Positions 6,345 to 14,570 of a DNA stretch of 32,386 bases are shown here, one piece after another. The stretch is from a virus, in the IMG/VR virus record IMGVR_UViG_3300009494_000409, positions 1-32,386 of that record. One strand, 5' to 3'. A program made the position numbers and the translations under genes. Under the pieces are notes generated by a model. The model ran no database searches. It saw only the letters and a program-made list of their open reading frames with translations, and was not told the origin of the DNA. The first letter of the stretch is position 1; every line of letters starts with the position of its first letter.

Positions 6345-7301
6345 TTAAGCTAAGTCACCATACAGCCACCATTCATTTGTATCCTGTAAAACAAGCACAG
6401 CTCCCGAATATTGACCATAAAAATCAGTACAATTTCCAGAACTTCGTATCGTTACTCCACCAGCTGGGGCAATAGAAACTTTTCCAGCTCCCTCTTGATA
6501 CAAAACAATAATTGTTCCAATTTCAAATCCAACAGTTACTGCAGTAGGAATTGTTAATGTTACCGGAGCTGCATTAGTAAATCGAATTTCTTTACCAGCA
6601 TCACTTATAATTAATTGGTAAACTGTTCCAAGGACTTCATTAATATCTACTTTGGATATGTCAGCATTAATAGTTAGTGTATTTGCTATTGCTGCAGTAG
6701 TTGTTACATTGGCACCACCTAAAACAAACAATTTGCCCGCTCCAGTTGGCGCTACGGTTAAGGCATCATCTGCTTCAAAAGTATTTGCCGGTGCACCACC
6801 AGCAGCCTCCAGATTAATTCCACCAGCAGTTCGTGTAATCGCTACGGTCGCTCCAGTCGAAGTTAAGGTACCAAATTCAGCAGCATTACCGGTAGATCCC
6901 ATATAAATCTCTAGATCACTTCCATCCGGCAATCCATAAACGGTTCCATCCGGAAGTGTTTTTAAAGTAGAGGCAAAGTTGATCGCACTTATCTTAATTC
7001 CACCATTGCTTATATAAAGATCACCAGCGGTTAAATTAATATCACCTAGAGAAATATTCAAATCATTTGTAGTTATTGTGATTTCAGTAAAAAGACCTGA
7101 ACTACCAGAATTATTAAGTTGAGTCCAAGTTGCAATATTATTATATCTGCTTGTAAGCATCCATACATTTGCAGTAAACTCTTGATGCCAAATATCACCA
7201 ACATGTACTCCGGAAAGATCTGTTGTCAGTGGCGCTCTAGTCCTGGTTTTAAAGTTTGGTGGATTAGGAGATTTAACTCCTAAATATGATAAATCACGCA
7301 T
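6345..7301 (-). CDS. Tail fibre or appendage protein with shared anchor and tip domains
   Basis: This 318-aa beta-rich protein is last in the structural operon; its ATG overlaps the stop of the 38-aa gene upstream (TAATG). The N-terminus (about 1-70: NPPNF, RAPLTTD, GDIW, VWMLTSR, TWTQLN) matches that of the 744-aa fibre encoded at 12187-14421, as expected for a common virion-attachment domain. The middle is Ala/Gly/Thr-rich. The last ~85 residues (EIRFTNAAPVTLTIP, GAGKVSIAPAGGVTI, EWWLYGDL) form a domain that recurs at the C-terminus of the 705-aa protein at 8507-10624. It probably takes part in host adsorption. Confidence 0.7.
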   Translation of the reverse strand: MRDLSYLGVKSPNPPNFKTRTRAPLTTDLSGVHVGDIWHQEFTANVWMLTSRYNNIATWTQLNNSGSSGLFTEITITTNDLNISLGDINLTAGDLYISNGGIKISAINFASTLKTLPDGTVYGLPDGSDLEIYMGSTGNAAEFGTLTSTGATVAITRTAGGINLEAAGGAPANTFEADDALTVAPTGAGKLFVLGGANVTTTAAIANTLTINADISKVDINEVLGTVYQLIISDAGKEIRFTNAAPVTLTIPTAVTVGFEIGTIIVLYQEGAGKVSIAPAGGVTIRSSGNCTDFYGQYSGAVLVLQDTNEWWLYGDLA

Positions 7302-7417
7302 TACATAACCCCTCTATCAAATATCTTATGAACATTAATTCGTTCTATTCTGTAAAAATTGGGTGGATTAACCGCCCTAACACCTAAATATGATAATGAA
7401 TTAGATAGCGTTCTCAT
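7301..7417 (-). CDS. 38-aa protein, truncated copy of a fibre N-terminus
   Basis: A short frame starts at an ATG at 7417 behind a strong AAGGAG and stops at 7303-7301, sharing one base with the next start. The product begins MRTLSNSLSYLGVRAVNPPN, very like the N-terminus of the 318-aa fibre downstream (LSYLGV, NPPNF), then runs into an unrelated tail and stop. It could be a decayed paralogue, or a short peptide kept because it couples translation to the fibre gene. Confidence 0.55.
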   Translation of the reverse strand: MRTLSNSLSYLGVRAVNPPNFYRIERINVHKIFDRGVM

Positions 7418-7429
7418 TGTGAACTCCTT

Positions 7430-8476
7430 TTATACACCCGGTACTGCTGTGGCCAGTTTTCCTGAAAGGCCCACTGCTACCCATACACCATCACCATAGG
7501 CTGCGCCCTTGATATTTGAAGTACCAAAGGAAGATGTCCGTTGTGTCCATGTACCCGTGGGGTCAGAAGTAGTAGCCAGTTTTCCACCATCACCCACTGC
7601 TACCCATGCACCATTACCATAGGCAACACCGTATATATATGAAGTACCAAAGGAAGATGTCCGTTGTGTCCATGTACCCGTGGGGTCAGAAGTAGTAGCC
7701 AGTTTTCCACCATCACCCACTGCTACCCATGCACCATTACCATAGGCAACACCGTATATATATGAAGTACCAAAGGAAGATGTCCGTTGTGTCCATGTAC
7801 CCGTGGGGTCAGAAGTAGTAGCCAGTTTTCCACCATCACCCACTGCTACCCATGCACCATTACCATAGGCAACACCGTATATATATGAAGTACCAAAGGA
7901 AGATGTCCGTTGTGTCCATGTACCCGTGGGGTCAGAAGTAGTAGCCAGTTTTCCACCATCACCCACTGCTACCCATACACCGTTACCATAGGCAACACCG
8001 TATATATCTGTAATACCAAAGGAAGATGTCCGTTGTGTCCATGTACCCGTGGGGTCAGAAGCCGTAGCCAGTTTTCCTGTAGAACCCGCTGTAACCCATA
8101 CACCATTACCATAGGCAACGTGAAAAAGATAGGTACCAGGACCAAAGGAAGACGTTCTATGTGTCCATGTACTAGTGGGGTCAGAAGCCGTAGCCAGTTT
8201 TCCATTATAGCCAACTATAACCCATACACCATTACCATAGGCAAGACCATATACAGGGTTAGTACCAAAGGAAATTGTTCGCTGTGTCCATGTACCCGTG
8301 GGGTCAGAAGCCGTTGCCAATCTTGCACTTCCTGCTGAAATGGCAACATACACACTGTTACCATAGGCAGCTCTGCTTATACCATAGGTACCAAAGCTTG
8401 GATCAGCATTCTGTGTCCATGTTTCAGGTTCTCCACCTCTTCTTCTTTTTACCATAAAAGCTGCTAGTGAATTCAT
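7430..8476 (-). CDS. Repeat protein, predicted beta-propeller with Asp-box-like motifs
   Basis: This 348-aa protein starts behind GGAGA. After ~18 residues it consists of eight 41-residue repeats of the type TWTQRTSSFG...GVAYGNGVWVAVG...KLATTSDPTG. The repeated S-D-P-T-G-T-W resembles the Asp-box (S-x-D-x-G-x-T-W) of beta-propeller enzymes and adhesins, and eight units could close into a propeller. Three consecutive repeats are identical in protein and, over 123-bp periods, in DNA, showing recent expansion; the outer repeats have diverged. It sits among tail-fibre genes, so a receptor- or glycan-binding tip is likely. No hydrolase active site is evident. Confidence 0.7.
   Translation of the reverse strand: MNSLAAFMVKRRRGGEPETWTQNADPSFGTYGISRAAYGNSVYVAISAGSARLATASDPTGTWTQRTISFGTNPVYGLAYGNGVWVIVGYNGKLATASDPTSTWTHRTSSFGPGTYLFHVAYGNGVWVTAGSTGKLATASDPTGTWTQRTSSFGITDIYGVAYGNGVWVAVGDGGKLATTSDPTGTWTQRTSSFGTSYIYGVAYGNGAWVAVGDGGKLATTSDPTGTWTQRTSSFGTSYIYGVAYGNGAWVAVGDGGKLATTSDPTGTWTQRTSSFGTSYIYGVAYGNGAWVAVGDGGKLATTSDPTGTWTQRTSSFGTSNIKGAAYGDGVWVAVGLSGKLATAVPGV
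7518..7974. repeat. 123-bp tandem repeat tract in the propeller-like gene
   Basis: Units beginning at 7518, 7641 and 7764 are identical 123-bp copies; the unit at 7887 is identical for most of its length and then diverges. The period equals one 41-residue protein repeat, so copy-number changes keep the frame. Confidence 0.9.
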
Positions 8477-8506
8477 AAATTATCTCCAAAAATATTAACT
8501 TTTAAA

Positions 8507-10624
8507 TTACGCTTCAACATCGCCTGCGATACACCATTGATCCTGGATCGTTTGGATAAGTGCAGCGCAGCTATTTTGTTTCACCAATTTATATGCGTCA
8601 TCTGCCGATTTGAAAGTAACTGCCGCACCAGGGGTTAGGGTCACTTGTCCAGCCCCTAATTGTTGCACATAGAGCACACATCCGACATCGTAAGCCACAT
8701 CTGCGTGTGGGGGGATAGTCAGTGTTGAGGCAGCCGCATTAGTCATCGTAATGAATTTATTTTGGTCAAGAATTACAGCAGTATACGCAGTACCAACTTG
8801 AGCGTTTATAGTTAATTTATTGCCTATACTAACTGAACCCGCTGCATTTGTTACTTCGATGCCGTGCTCACCCGTCAATGTAGCAGGAATTGGCACTCCT
8901 CCCGTATCACCAACTAGGAGCTGTCCATCACTCATTTCAGTTGTCCACGCTACTGCACCGGTAGTAGTCGCACCATAGGCTATGCCGTGAGATGTTTGAG
9001 TTCCTAATTTTGCCTTTAAAGTTAAAGGTGCTACTACTTTTGCAGCTTCCGTTCCTGCGATTGCTTCCGCATTGCTACAGAATGTTGGTGTATAGTCATC
9101 TAATGTATCTAGAGCAGCCTGTACATTTGTATCCGCTGCTGAAAGAATTCCACCAAAATCAGTAGTTACTGTTGAGACTAAGGAAGCTATATTTGTTCCG
9201 GAACTAACAATGCCTGACCGCAAAGAACTCTTATCTATATTAACTTGAACAATAGAAGATACTGTTTCACTATAAATAATCGTACCAAGTTGAGCGAATG
9301 CAAGATATTCAAATTCACCACTCATTACGGCGTTGTCACCATTACTTAAAGCTGTCTGCGCTAGAGCTAAATTGTTGAATTGTGCTGTATGCAATACTGC
9401 GCAATACGTAGGAGTGGCTGTGTTTAAATTATTCTTTGATGCATAAAGAGTATATATTCCATATTTTCCAGCAGTTAAGGCCGTAGCTACACCTGCGTTA
9501 TTATAATAGCCAGTAAAGGTATTAGTAGAATTATGCAATGCCCATTTACCACCAGCCAATGTAAACCTTTTACACCATGTTTCTGCAACTCCACCACTAT
9601 CTGCAATAGTTGTCTCAAGGCCTGCATTAGCTAAGATGTCAGCACCATTAATTTGAATACCTTGAGTACCGTTAAGTGTAATATTCGCACCGTCATTCTC
9701 AATAATAGAACCGAGATTTTTATTCACAAAGCGAGAAAATTCTATAGGGGTTTTATAGGAATAATTGTTTTTAACGGTTAATTGATTATTTCCAGCAGCG
9801 GTAGAATCTCGTAAGCACTTAAAAAGAACAATATTATCTTCGAATGTTGAATCAGATCTTATATTTGTCTTGCCGATTGTTCCCGTATCATCAATGTATA
9901 TCCAATAGCAATTTCCAGCAGTCATTCCTGCAACAGTTTGTGGGCCAGTCCAAGCTATTGGGGCGCCCTTAATATATCCAGAACCACCTCTTAGGAGCTC
10001 AAAATCCCCCAAAGTGGTGTCATCGAAATAATTTCCTGCCCCAGTCCATGCCTCAAAGCCAGAGTCACTCTGAAGAACAGGTAAAGTATCTATATCTACA
10101 GCATTAGCTACATTTAGAATTTCTAAGCGATTTTCTATTGAAGTAATATTTGCCCAGGCAGCTGCTCCAGTTGATGACGAAATCATCAATTGTCCGTTTG
10201 TACCTTCAGATGAAGAAAATACACCAGCGGCGCTAGATTGTACTATTCCACGACCTAAAGCCGAAGCGGTTAAGTTTGTAGTAACTATATTTGTAGCATT
10301 TACAGTAGTTAGTGTAATTGCATCATTAAGGTTCACGGTAACTGTGGATCCAGCTCCAGCTGAATTTATATTAGTTCCACCTGCCACTGTCAGAATATTT
10401 AAGGCCGGAGTCGCTGAACCAACATCTGTATCGAATTGATTTGCTACTGCCGCAGCAAATGAAATTGCTAACTCATTAGTTAGTGGATCACCTGTTATAG
10501 TAACAGGTGCTATGCCGACAAGATTTATATTATTAGCGCCATCTACTCCGACAGCTACCCCGATATCTCCGGTTAAAGTTTTAAGTGTATCCGTATCCGG
10601 ATCGAATTTTCCCATTTGAGACAC
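8507..10624 (-). CDS. Large tail appendage or fibre protein
   Basis: This 705-aa protein starts at GTG (10624), supported by AGGAGG seven bases upstream; the ATG four codons in is less well placed. Like many phage fibres it is rich in Ala, Thr, Asn and Gly with beta-repeat segments. It contains sequences common in such proteins: AADTNVQAALDTLDDY and DGQLLVGDTGGVPIPATLT. The C-terminal ~100 residues (KLTINAQVGTAYTAVILDQN, FITMTNAAASTLTIP, GAGQVTLTPGAAVTFKS) match the C-terminal domain of the 318-aa protein at 6345-7301. It may form a trimeric receptor-binding appendage. Exact placement in the virion is unknown. Confidence 0.7.
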   Translation of the reverse strand: MSQMGKFDPDTDTLKTLTGDIGVAVGVDGANNINLVGIAPVTITGDPLTNELAISFAAAVANQFDTDVGSATPALNILTVAGGTNINSAGAGSTVTVNLNDAITLTTVNATNIVTTNLTASALGRGIVQSSAAGVFSSSEGTNGQLMISSSTGAAAWANITSIENRLEILNVANAVDIDTLPVLQSDSGFEAWTGAGNYFDDTTLGDFELLRGGSGYIKGAPIAWTGPQTVAGMTAGNCYWIYIDDTGTIGKTNIRSDSTFEDNIVLFKCLRDSTAAGNNQLTVKNNYSYKTPIEFSRFVNKNLGSIIENDGANITLNGTQGIQINGADILANAGLETTIADSGGVAETWCKRFTLAGGKWALHNSTNTFTGYYNNAGVATALTAGKYGIYTLYASKNNLNTATPTYCAVLHTAQFNNLALAQTALSNGDNAVMSGEFEYLAFAQLGTIIYSETVSSIVQVNIDKSSLRSGIVSSGTNIASLVSTVTTDFGGILSAADTNVQAALDTLDDYTPTFCSNAEAIAGTEAAKVVAPLTLKAKLGTQTSHGIAYGATTTGAVAWTTEMSDGQLLVGDTGGVPIPATLTGEHGIEVTNAAGSVSIGNKLTINAQVGTAYTAVILDQNKFITMTNAAASTLTIPPHADVAYDVGCVLYVQQLGAGQVTLTPGAAVTFKSADDAYKLVKQNSCAALIQTIQDQWCIAGDVEA

Positions 10625-10658
10625 AATAGCCCCTCCTATTTTGCGCAGGTTTCACCTT

Positions 10659-10994
10659 TTACTTTGCGTAACAAATACTTACATATACAGAACCAGAAGT
10701 TGGAACTCCAATTCGTTTAACATAGAATCTAGTTCCTGATTCAACTCTCATTCCTTTTACGCCTTGTTGGTTTGACGCTACATCGTTAACCCAAAAACCT
10801 GTGGCTGGTAATGGTATATTGCTAATTATTCCATCAATAGAAAACATCAATGTTACATTTGTTAAATTTTGTACTATGAATTGCGTTGCTGGGCTTTTTA
10901 TGCTGTCGCCTATGCCAATATAGTCTGCAACAATATCACCGAAGGGCAACTCCCTTACTTCTTCCATTGAGAACCTAGTTTTATTATCTGCCAT
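10659..10994 (-). CDS. Small structural paralogue 3 of 3 (about 111 aa)
   Basis: This 111-aa product starts behind AGGAAG. A beta-rich core reads FIVQNLTNVTLMFSIDGI (about 39-56), then PLPATGFWVND, then TRFYVKRIGVPTSGSVYVSI. The same layout (hydrophobic strand with Asn-Thr/Asn, a 'voltage' of Val/Ile and Phe-Ser or Val-Ser, then Tyr-Val-Lys/Arg, then Gly-x-Val/Ile-strand) recurs in the two proteins upstream at 11021-11362 and 11355-11684. It is probably a small beta-sandwich virion component, such as a fibre connector or decoration protein. The function is inferred from location. Confidence 0.6.
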   Translation of the reverse strand: MADNKTRFSMEEVRELPFGDIVADYIGIGDSIKSPATQFIVQNLTNVTLMFSIDGIISNIPLPATGFWVNDVASNQQGVKGMRVESGTRFYVKRIGVPTSGSVYVSICYAK

Positions 10995-11020
10995 TTCACT
11001 TCCTATTTTTTTTCCAAAGA

Positions 11021-11362
11021 TTAGTCTTGATAGAACCCTGAAATTATAATAAACCCAGTTGCAGGTTGTCCTGGTAGTTGTTTTACATAAATCTTGGATT
11101 TCTTTCTAATAAGACTTCGTTTGTTTGTCTGAGAACTACATAGTTGTAAATTCAAATCCGATTCACCAGTAGAAGCCTTTAAATACATATGATCATGCGT
11201 ACCATCAAGGCTAACCATTACTGGGACATCGATTGTATTCAAAATATGTATGTAACTTAATGCACCTGGAAAACCATCAAGATCTACAGCTGTAAAGCCG
11301 CCTGTAATAGTACCATGCAGAACAACTAGCATAGGAATAAATGTAGCAATATTACTATTCAT
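11021..11362 (-). CDS. Small structural paralogue 2 of 3 (113 aa)
   Basis: The start is the ATG at 11362, not a longer upstream frame: AAGGAG lies at good spacing, and the ATG overlaps the last codons of the preceding gene by 8 bases. The product contains LSYIHILNTIDVPVMVSLDG, then MYLKAS, then KSKIYVKQLPGQPATGFIII, matching the strand order of the neighbouring paralogues. It is likely a virion component made with its two relatives. The family is not named. Confidence 0.6.
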   Translation of the reverse strand: MNSNIATFIPMLVVLHGTITGGFTAVDLDGFPGALSYIHILNTIDVPVMVSLDGTHDHMYLKASTGESDLNLQLCSSQTNKRSLIRKKSKIYVKQLPGQPATGFIIISGFYQD

Positions 11363-11684
11363 TATATACTCCTTCGACATAAACATTTCCAATGCCTGCT
11401 GTTCCTCTAATATAGACAATGGTATGCTTTCGAAGCTTCGAAGTATAATTTGTCGGAGTTGCATTTGCCTGAAAATATATGGACCTAGGCTTAGTTGCTG
11501 GAATATATAAATTATCATCTACTTTATTAAAGCTAATTATTACATCCGCATTAGAATCATTTGTTATACGTATAAAAGAAAGAGCGCCCTCTAACGGATT
11601 ACCGATTGGTGACCATACACCTGCACCAATAGTTGCTACATCAATAGATTGAATCTTTATTGGCGTTATAATATTACTTGCCAT
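11355..11684 (-). CDS. Small structural paralogue 1 of 3 (109 aa)
   Basis: This 109-aa beta-rich product contains LSFIRITNDSNADVIISFNK (about 35-54), then NLYIPATKPRSIYFQ, then HTIVYIRGTAGIGNVYVEGV. This is the same pattern as the two genes that follow it, and it overlaps the next gene by 8 bases. The three-gene array indicates tandem duplication of one structural gene within the fibre cassette. Confidence 0.6.
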   Translation of the reverse strand: MASNIITPIKIQSIDVATIGAGVWSPIGNPLEGALSFIRITNDSNADVIISFNKVDDNLYIPATKPRSIYFQANATPTNYTSKLRKHTIVYIRGTAGIGNVYVEGVYNE

Positions 11685-11778
11685 TACTACTGCCCTTCTC
11701 CTTTGTAAATAGAGTAAATATCTAAATACATAGTATCTAGATATTTAACCCGTAAACACAAGTGTTATTACAAGTGCT

Positions 11779-12030
11779 TTATTTATTATTTAATAGCGCT
11801 GCTTCAATCTTTTCAGCTGGCTTACTTTCTTTCTTTATTAGCTCAGCTTTCCAATTTTCAATAGAGAACTCTTCAAACAATCTTAATGCAACCTGTTTTA
11901 GTTCCATTAATGACGGATTTGCTGGCCCTGAAAGATTGTAAACTCTTCCTTCTGGTGCATTAATTGGAATGTTAAATAACTTAGGCTCTTTTGCTTTTGC
12001 ATCTATTGTTTTCTCAACGATATCAGCCAT
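11779..12030 (-). CDS. Small unknown protein in the fibre cassette
   Basis: This 83-aa protein has AAAGGGA before its ATG. It has a Lys/Glu-rich start, a central GRVYNLSGPANPSLMELKQVA segment and a helical charged tail. No family is recognised. It lies between the 744-aa fibre gene and the small paralogue array, so it may be a chaperone or connector for the appendages. An AT-rich hairpin (11716-11746) lies downstream without a convincing T-run. Confidence 0.5.
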   Translation of the reverse strand: MADIVEKTIDAKAKEPKLFNIPINAPEGRVYNLSGPANPSLMELKQVALRLFEEFSIENWKAELIKKESKPAEKIEAALLNNK

Positions 12031-12120
12031 GATATCCCTTTCTGTTTAATGATTAATAAGACTCTTAATACTCGTATGTTAATCAAATCTAACACATTTT
12101 AAACAATTATTGTTTCTTTC

Positions 12121-12152
12121 GAAAACCCCCTGCCATTAGAACAATGGCAGGG
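12121..12152 (-). terminator. Intrinsic terminator after the 744-aa fibre gene
   Basis: A perfect 10-bp stem (CCCTGCCATT with AATGGCAGGG, 12128-12152, 5-base loop) is followed on the minus strand by GG and TTTT. It lies just downstream of the fibre gene ending at 12187. Confidence 0.8.
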
Positions 12153-12186
12153 AACGAGAGTAAAAGAGAGAAATAAATCTTATTAC

Positions 12187-14421
12187 TTAGTTAAGAACTA
12201 TGAAACTTACTACGATATTACCATTTAGCGCCGCGGCCCCGTCGTTAACCATCTTACACACCATAGAACCGGCTGCGGTAGTTGTTCTTCTTATGTAACA
12301 TTGGGCATCATTAGCTCCAAGATTAGAAATCCAAACAATTACGCCAGAGCCTTCAGAAATCTCATCATTGGTAATAGTTAAATCCTGTACTCCAGCTGCA
12401 GCAGTCGTAATACCCGTGAAGGTAGCAACGCCGATCTTAGCATTTACTGTTACAGCAGCGGCTGCCTGTGTATCTGTAGCAGGTGTAAGCTCTACATCAC
12501 CACTAGCATCTAATTTGATACCAGCCGTTCCAGCCTCAACTACTACTCCAGCTACACCAACTTGATTACCGATTGTTACTACCCGTTCTCCGGCAGTTGC
12601 AATGTTGACAGCCTGGTCAATATCGTCAACACCAATACCTATTGTTCCAGCTGAACTATCAAAAGTCATGTTTCCAGTTACAGAAACATCAAATATTCCA
12701 CCAGCAGAGTCAAATGTGATATCGGTGGCAACATTAGCATCAAACGCTGCTCCAGCACTAATAGTCATTGCTCCGGTACCACTTTGAATTGTCGTATCAC
12801 ACGCCCCAGAGGTCGAACCCAATCTTGTTGTGTGATTTGTAGCCGAAACACCAAGATCAAGATTTCCGGTTCCAACATTTAGAATAATAGATGTGGCACC
12901 TGTTACATTTCCCAAAGTTAAAATTCTTGCCGCAGCTCCAGTACCGAAATTCATATTTTGTGCATCTACCCCAGCGCCGAAAGACATTGCTCCGCCTGTA
13001 GAATCAATTGTAACAGCGCCGACAGCGTTAACATCCCAAATTCCTCCGGCAGTCTGAACAAAATTCCCGGTTCCAGCCTGCAAGGTTAAAGCGCTCGTTG
13101 TATGCGTCGAACCGATTACTGTAGGATGAGCAGTTGCAGAAGCTCCAAAATTTGCTCCAACTGTTCCACAATCCACGATAACTTGCGACGCACCCGATGT
13201 GTTGCCTATTGTTATAACGCGTTGAGCTGCACCAGTTCCAAAGTTCATATTTTGTTCAACGTTATCATTTCCGAGTGAAATAACACCTCCTGAAGAATTA
13301 ACTTCATATACGCCTGCACAATCAAGTGTCATTGCACCCGTCGATGTAGCCGCCCAATTGCCTGTTCCAGCGGCTAATGTAAGACTCGACGCAGCTGCCG
13401 CATTTCCTAAAAGAACGTCTTTTTCAAAACCATCAGTACCAATACTTATAGTACCGATTCCTGACTCTAAAGTTACTGGGCCATCTATAGAACCTACTTT
13501 AAATCCTCCTAAGCCTACATCAATGAGCACTCCACCATCGCCAGTTAATGTATCAATTAATAATGAATCAGCTTCGCCGCTAGCTGTTTCAATAGTTATG
13601 CCGCCAGAATCTGCATGCAAATATAAAGCTGTATCTCCAGTACCCAGTTCAGAAAAAATATTGATGGTTTCATTGACACCACCCCTCGCCCGCAGCCTTA
13701 TAGCACTTGCAACATTATCATCTGAACTAATTGTGCACGTGCCAGCCGTCATTGTAAAATCATTGGCGGCTGTAAGTGACCCCACTGTGGCAACATTATC
13801 GGCCAGTCTAATTTTAACCGTATTAGCCGTAGCGCCGTCAGTTGTTATATTGGCGTCATAACCGAGAACATCTGTATTTCCAGCTCCGTCTGGGGCAACC
13901 ACATTTGTGTCTGTTGCTGTCATGGTTGTACCAGTAGCACCAGGATTGGTAATTGTAATTGTTCCTGCAGCTTCTGTGATATTGATACCTGCGCCAGCTG
14001 TTAATGTCGCCATAGTCATTGCGCCGCCAGTTGTTCCAATTGGAATTTCTCCATCAGCACCATTTGCCAATACTGAAAACACACCAGCTGCTGAAGATAT
14101 TACAGTACCTGCTCCTAGGGCACCAACTGTTAAATCTCCCGTTGTAACTGTTAAGCCTGCCCCTATTGTTGCTGCATTCGTAACAGTTAAAGCGTCAAAT
14201 TGGCCACTTCCACCACCCAAATTCAACCAATTCGCTGAACCACCTCTTTTTGATGTAAGCATATATGCGTTATCGGTGTCCGCAGCATCTTCCTTTATCC
14301 ATAATTGACCATTGCTATAATCCATATCCGTAGTCAAAGGTGCACGTGTCATACGCTTAGGTCTTGGAAAAACGCTTACGCTTACGTTTCTAGTAGAAAC
14401 CGCATTTCTAATTTTTGCCAT
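12187..14421 (-). CDS. Long tail fibre protein with repetitive shaft
   Basis: This 744-aa protein starts behind AGGAGA. Residues ~20-75 (RAPLTTD, GQLWIKE, YMLTSKRGG, WLNLGGG) match the N-terminus of the 318-aa fibre and are probably the virion-anchor domain. The shaft repeats short strands such as NMNFGTGAA, ITIGN/LTLGN, TLQAGTGN and GAMTISAG, as expected for a long beta-helical or trimeric fibre. The C-terminal ~90 residues (KIGVATFTGITTAAAGVQDL, then CYIRRTTTAAGSMVCKMVND) look like a distinct tip. The gene is the first of the appendage cassette and has its own likely promoter (14453-14482) and terminator. It presumably recognises the host surface. Confidence 0.75.
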   Translation of the reverse strand: MAKIRNAVSTRNVSVSVFPRPKRMTRAPLTTDMDYSNGQLWIKEDAADTDNAYMLTSKRGGSANWLNLGGGSGQFDALTVTNAATIGAGLTVTTGDLTVGALGAGTVISSAAGVFSVLANGADGEIPIGTTGGAMTMATLTAGAGINITEAAGTITITNPGATGTTMTATDTNVVAPDGAGNTDVLGYDANITTDGATANTVKIRLADNVATVGSLTAANDFTMTAGTCTISSDDNVASAIRLRARGGVNETINIFSELGTGDTALYLHADSGGITIETASGEADSLLIDTLTGDGGVLIDVGLGGFKVGSIDGPVTLESGIGTISIGTDGFEKDVLLGNAAAASSLTLAAGTGNWAATSTGAMTLDCAGVYEVNSSGGVISLGNDNVEQNMNFGTGAAQRVITIGNTSGASQVIVDCGTVGANFGASATAHPTVIGSTHTTSALTLQAGTGNFVQTAGGIWDVNAVGAVTIDSTGGAMSFGAGVDAQNMNFGTGAAARILTLGNVTGATSIILNVGTGNLDLGVSATNHTTRLGSTSGACDTTIQSGTGAMTISAGAAFDANVATDITFDSAGGIFDVSVTGNMTFDSSAGTIGIGVDDIDQAVNIATAGERVVTIGNQVGVAGVVVEAGTAGIKLDASGDVELTPATDTQAAAAVTVNAKIGVATFTGITTAAAGVQDLTITNDEISEGSGVIVWISNLGANDAQCYIRRTTTAAGSMVCKMVNDGAAALNGNIVVSFIVLN

Positions 14422-14452
14422 TACTATTCTCCTATAAAAATAAATAAGTAAT

Positions 14453-14482
14453 TATATATTTACTATAGTTACTTATTTGCAA
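14453..14482 (-). promoter_or_regulatory. Likely promoter for the long fibre gene
   Basis: On the minus strand, TTGCAA (14477-14482) and TATATA (14453-14458) are 18 bases apart, about 30 bases upstream of the fibre ATG. It is back to back with the plus-strand promoter at 14505-14533. Confidence 0.4.
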
Positions 14483-14504
14483 CCAAATCAATGAATTAAA
14501 AATA

Positions 14505-14533
14505 TTGACGTACTCAAATGAGTGTCGTAGAGT
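14505..14533 (+). promoter_or_regulatory. Promoter of the ribbon-helix-helix gene with an embedded dyad
   Basis: TTGACG (14505-14510) and TAGAGT (14528-14533) are separated by 17 bases. Within the spacer, ACTC-AAAT-GAGT (14512-14523) is an inverted repeat, and a related AGAGTAG follows. Such a site is well placed for the downstream small DNA-binding protein to repress itself and perhaps the divergent fibre gene. Regulation is inferred. Confidence 0.45.
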
Positions 14534-14570
14534 AGTTATTGACGAAATCAATTAAATGAAAGAAGCAATC

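Noticed and set aside
7518-7974. CRISPR-like direct repeats
   Set aside because: The units are 123 bp, adjoining and coding, with no spacers; no cas gene is present.
7910-8338. Plus-strand frame with Cys-rich repeats
   Set aside because: Antisense of the 123-bp repeat gene; the apparent repeats are the complement of the propeller units.
12368-14308. Several plus-strand open frames rich in Ala, Val, Pro and Ser
   Set aside because: They are antisense to the repetitive 744-aa fibre gene, lack ribosome sites and have compositions expected from complementing Ala/Gly/Thr codons.
6345-14421. A diversity-generating retroelement acting on the fibre genes
   Set aside because: No reverse transcriptase gene and no template/variable repeat pair with adenine-specific differences was seen.
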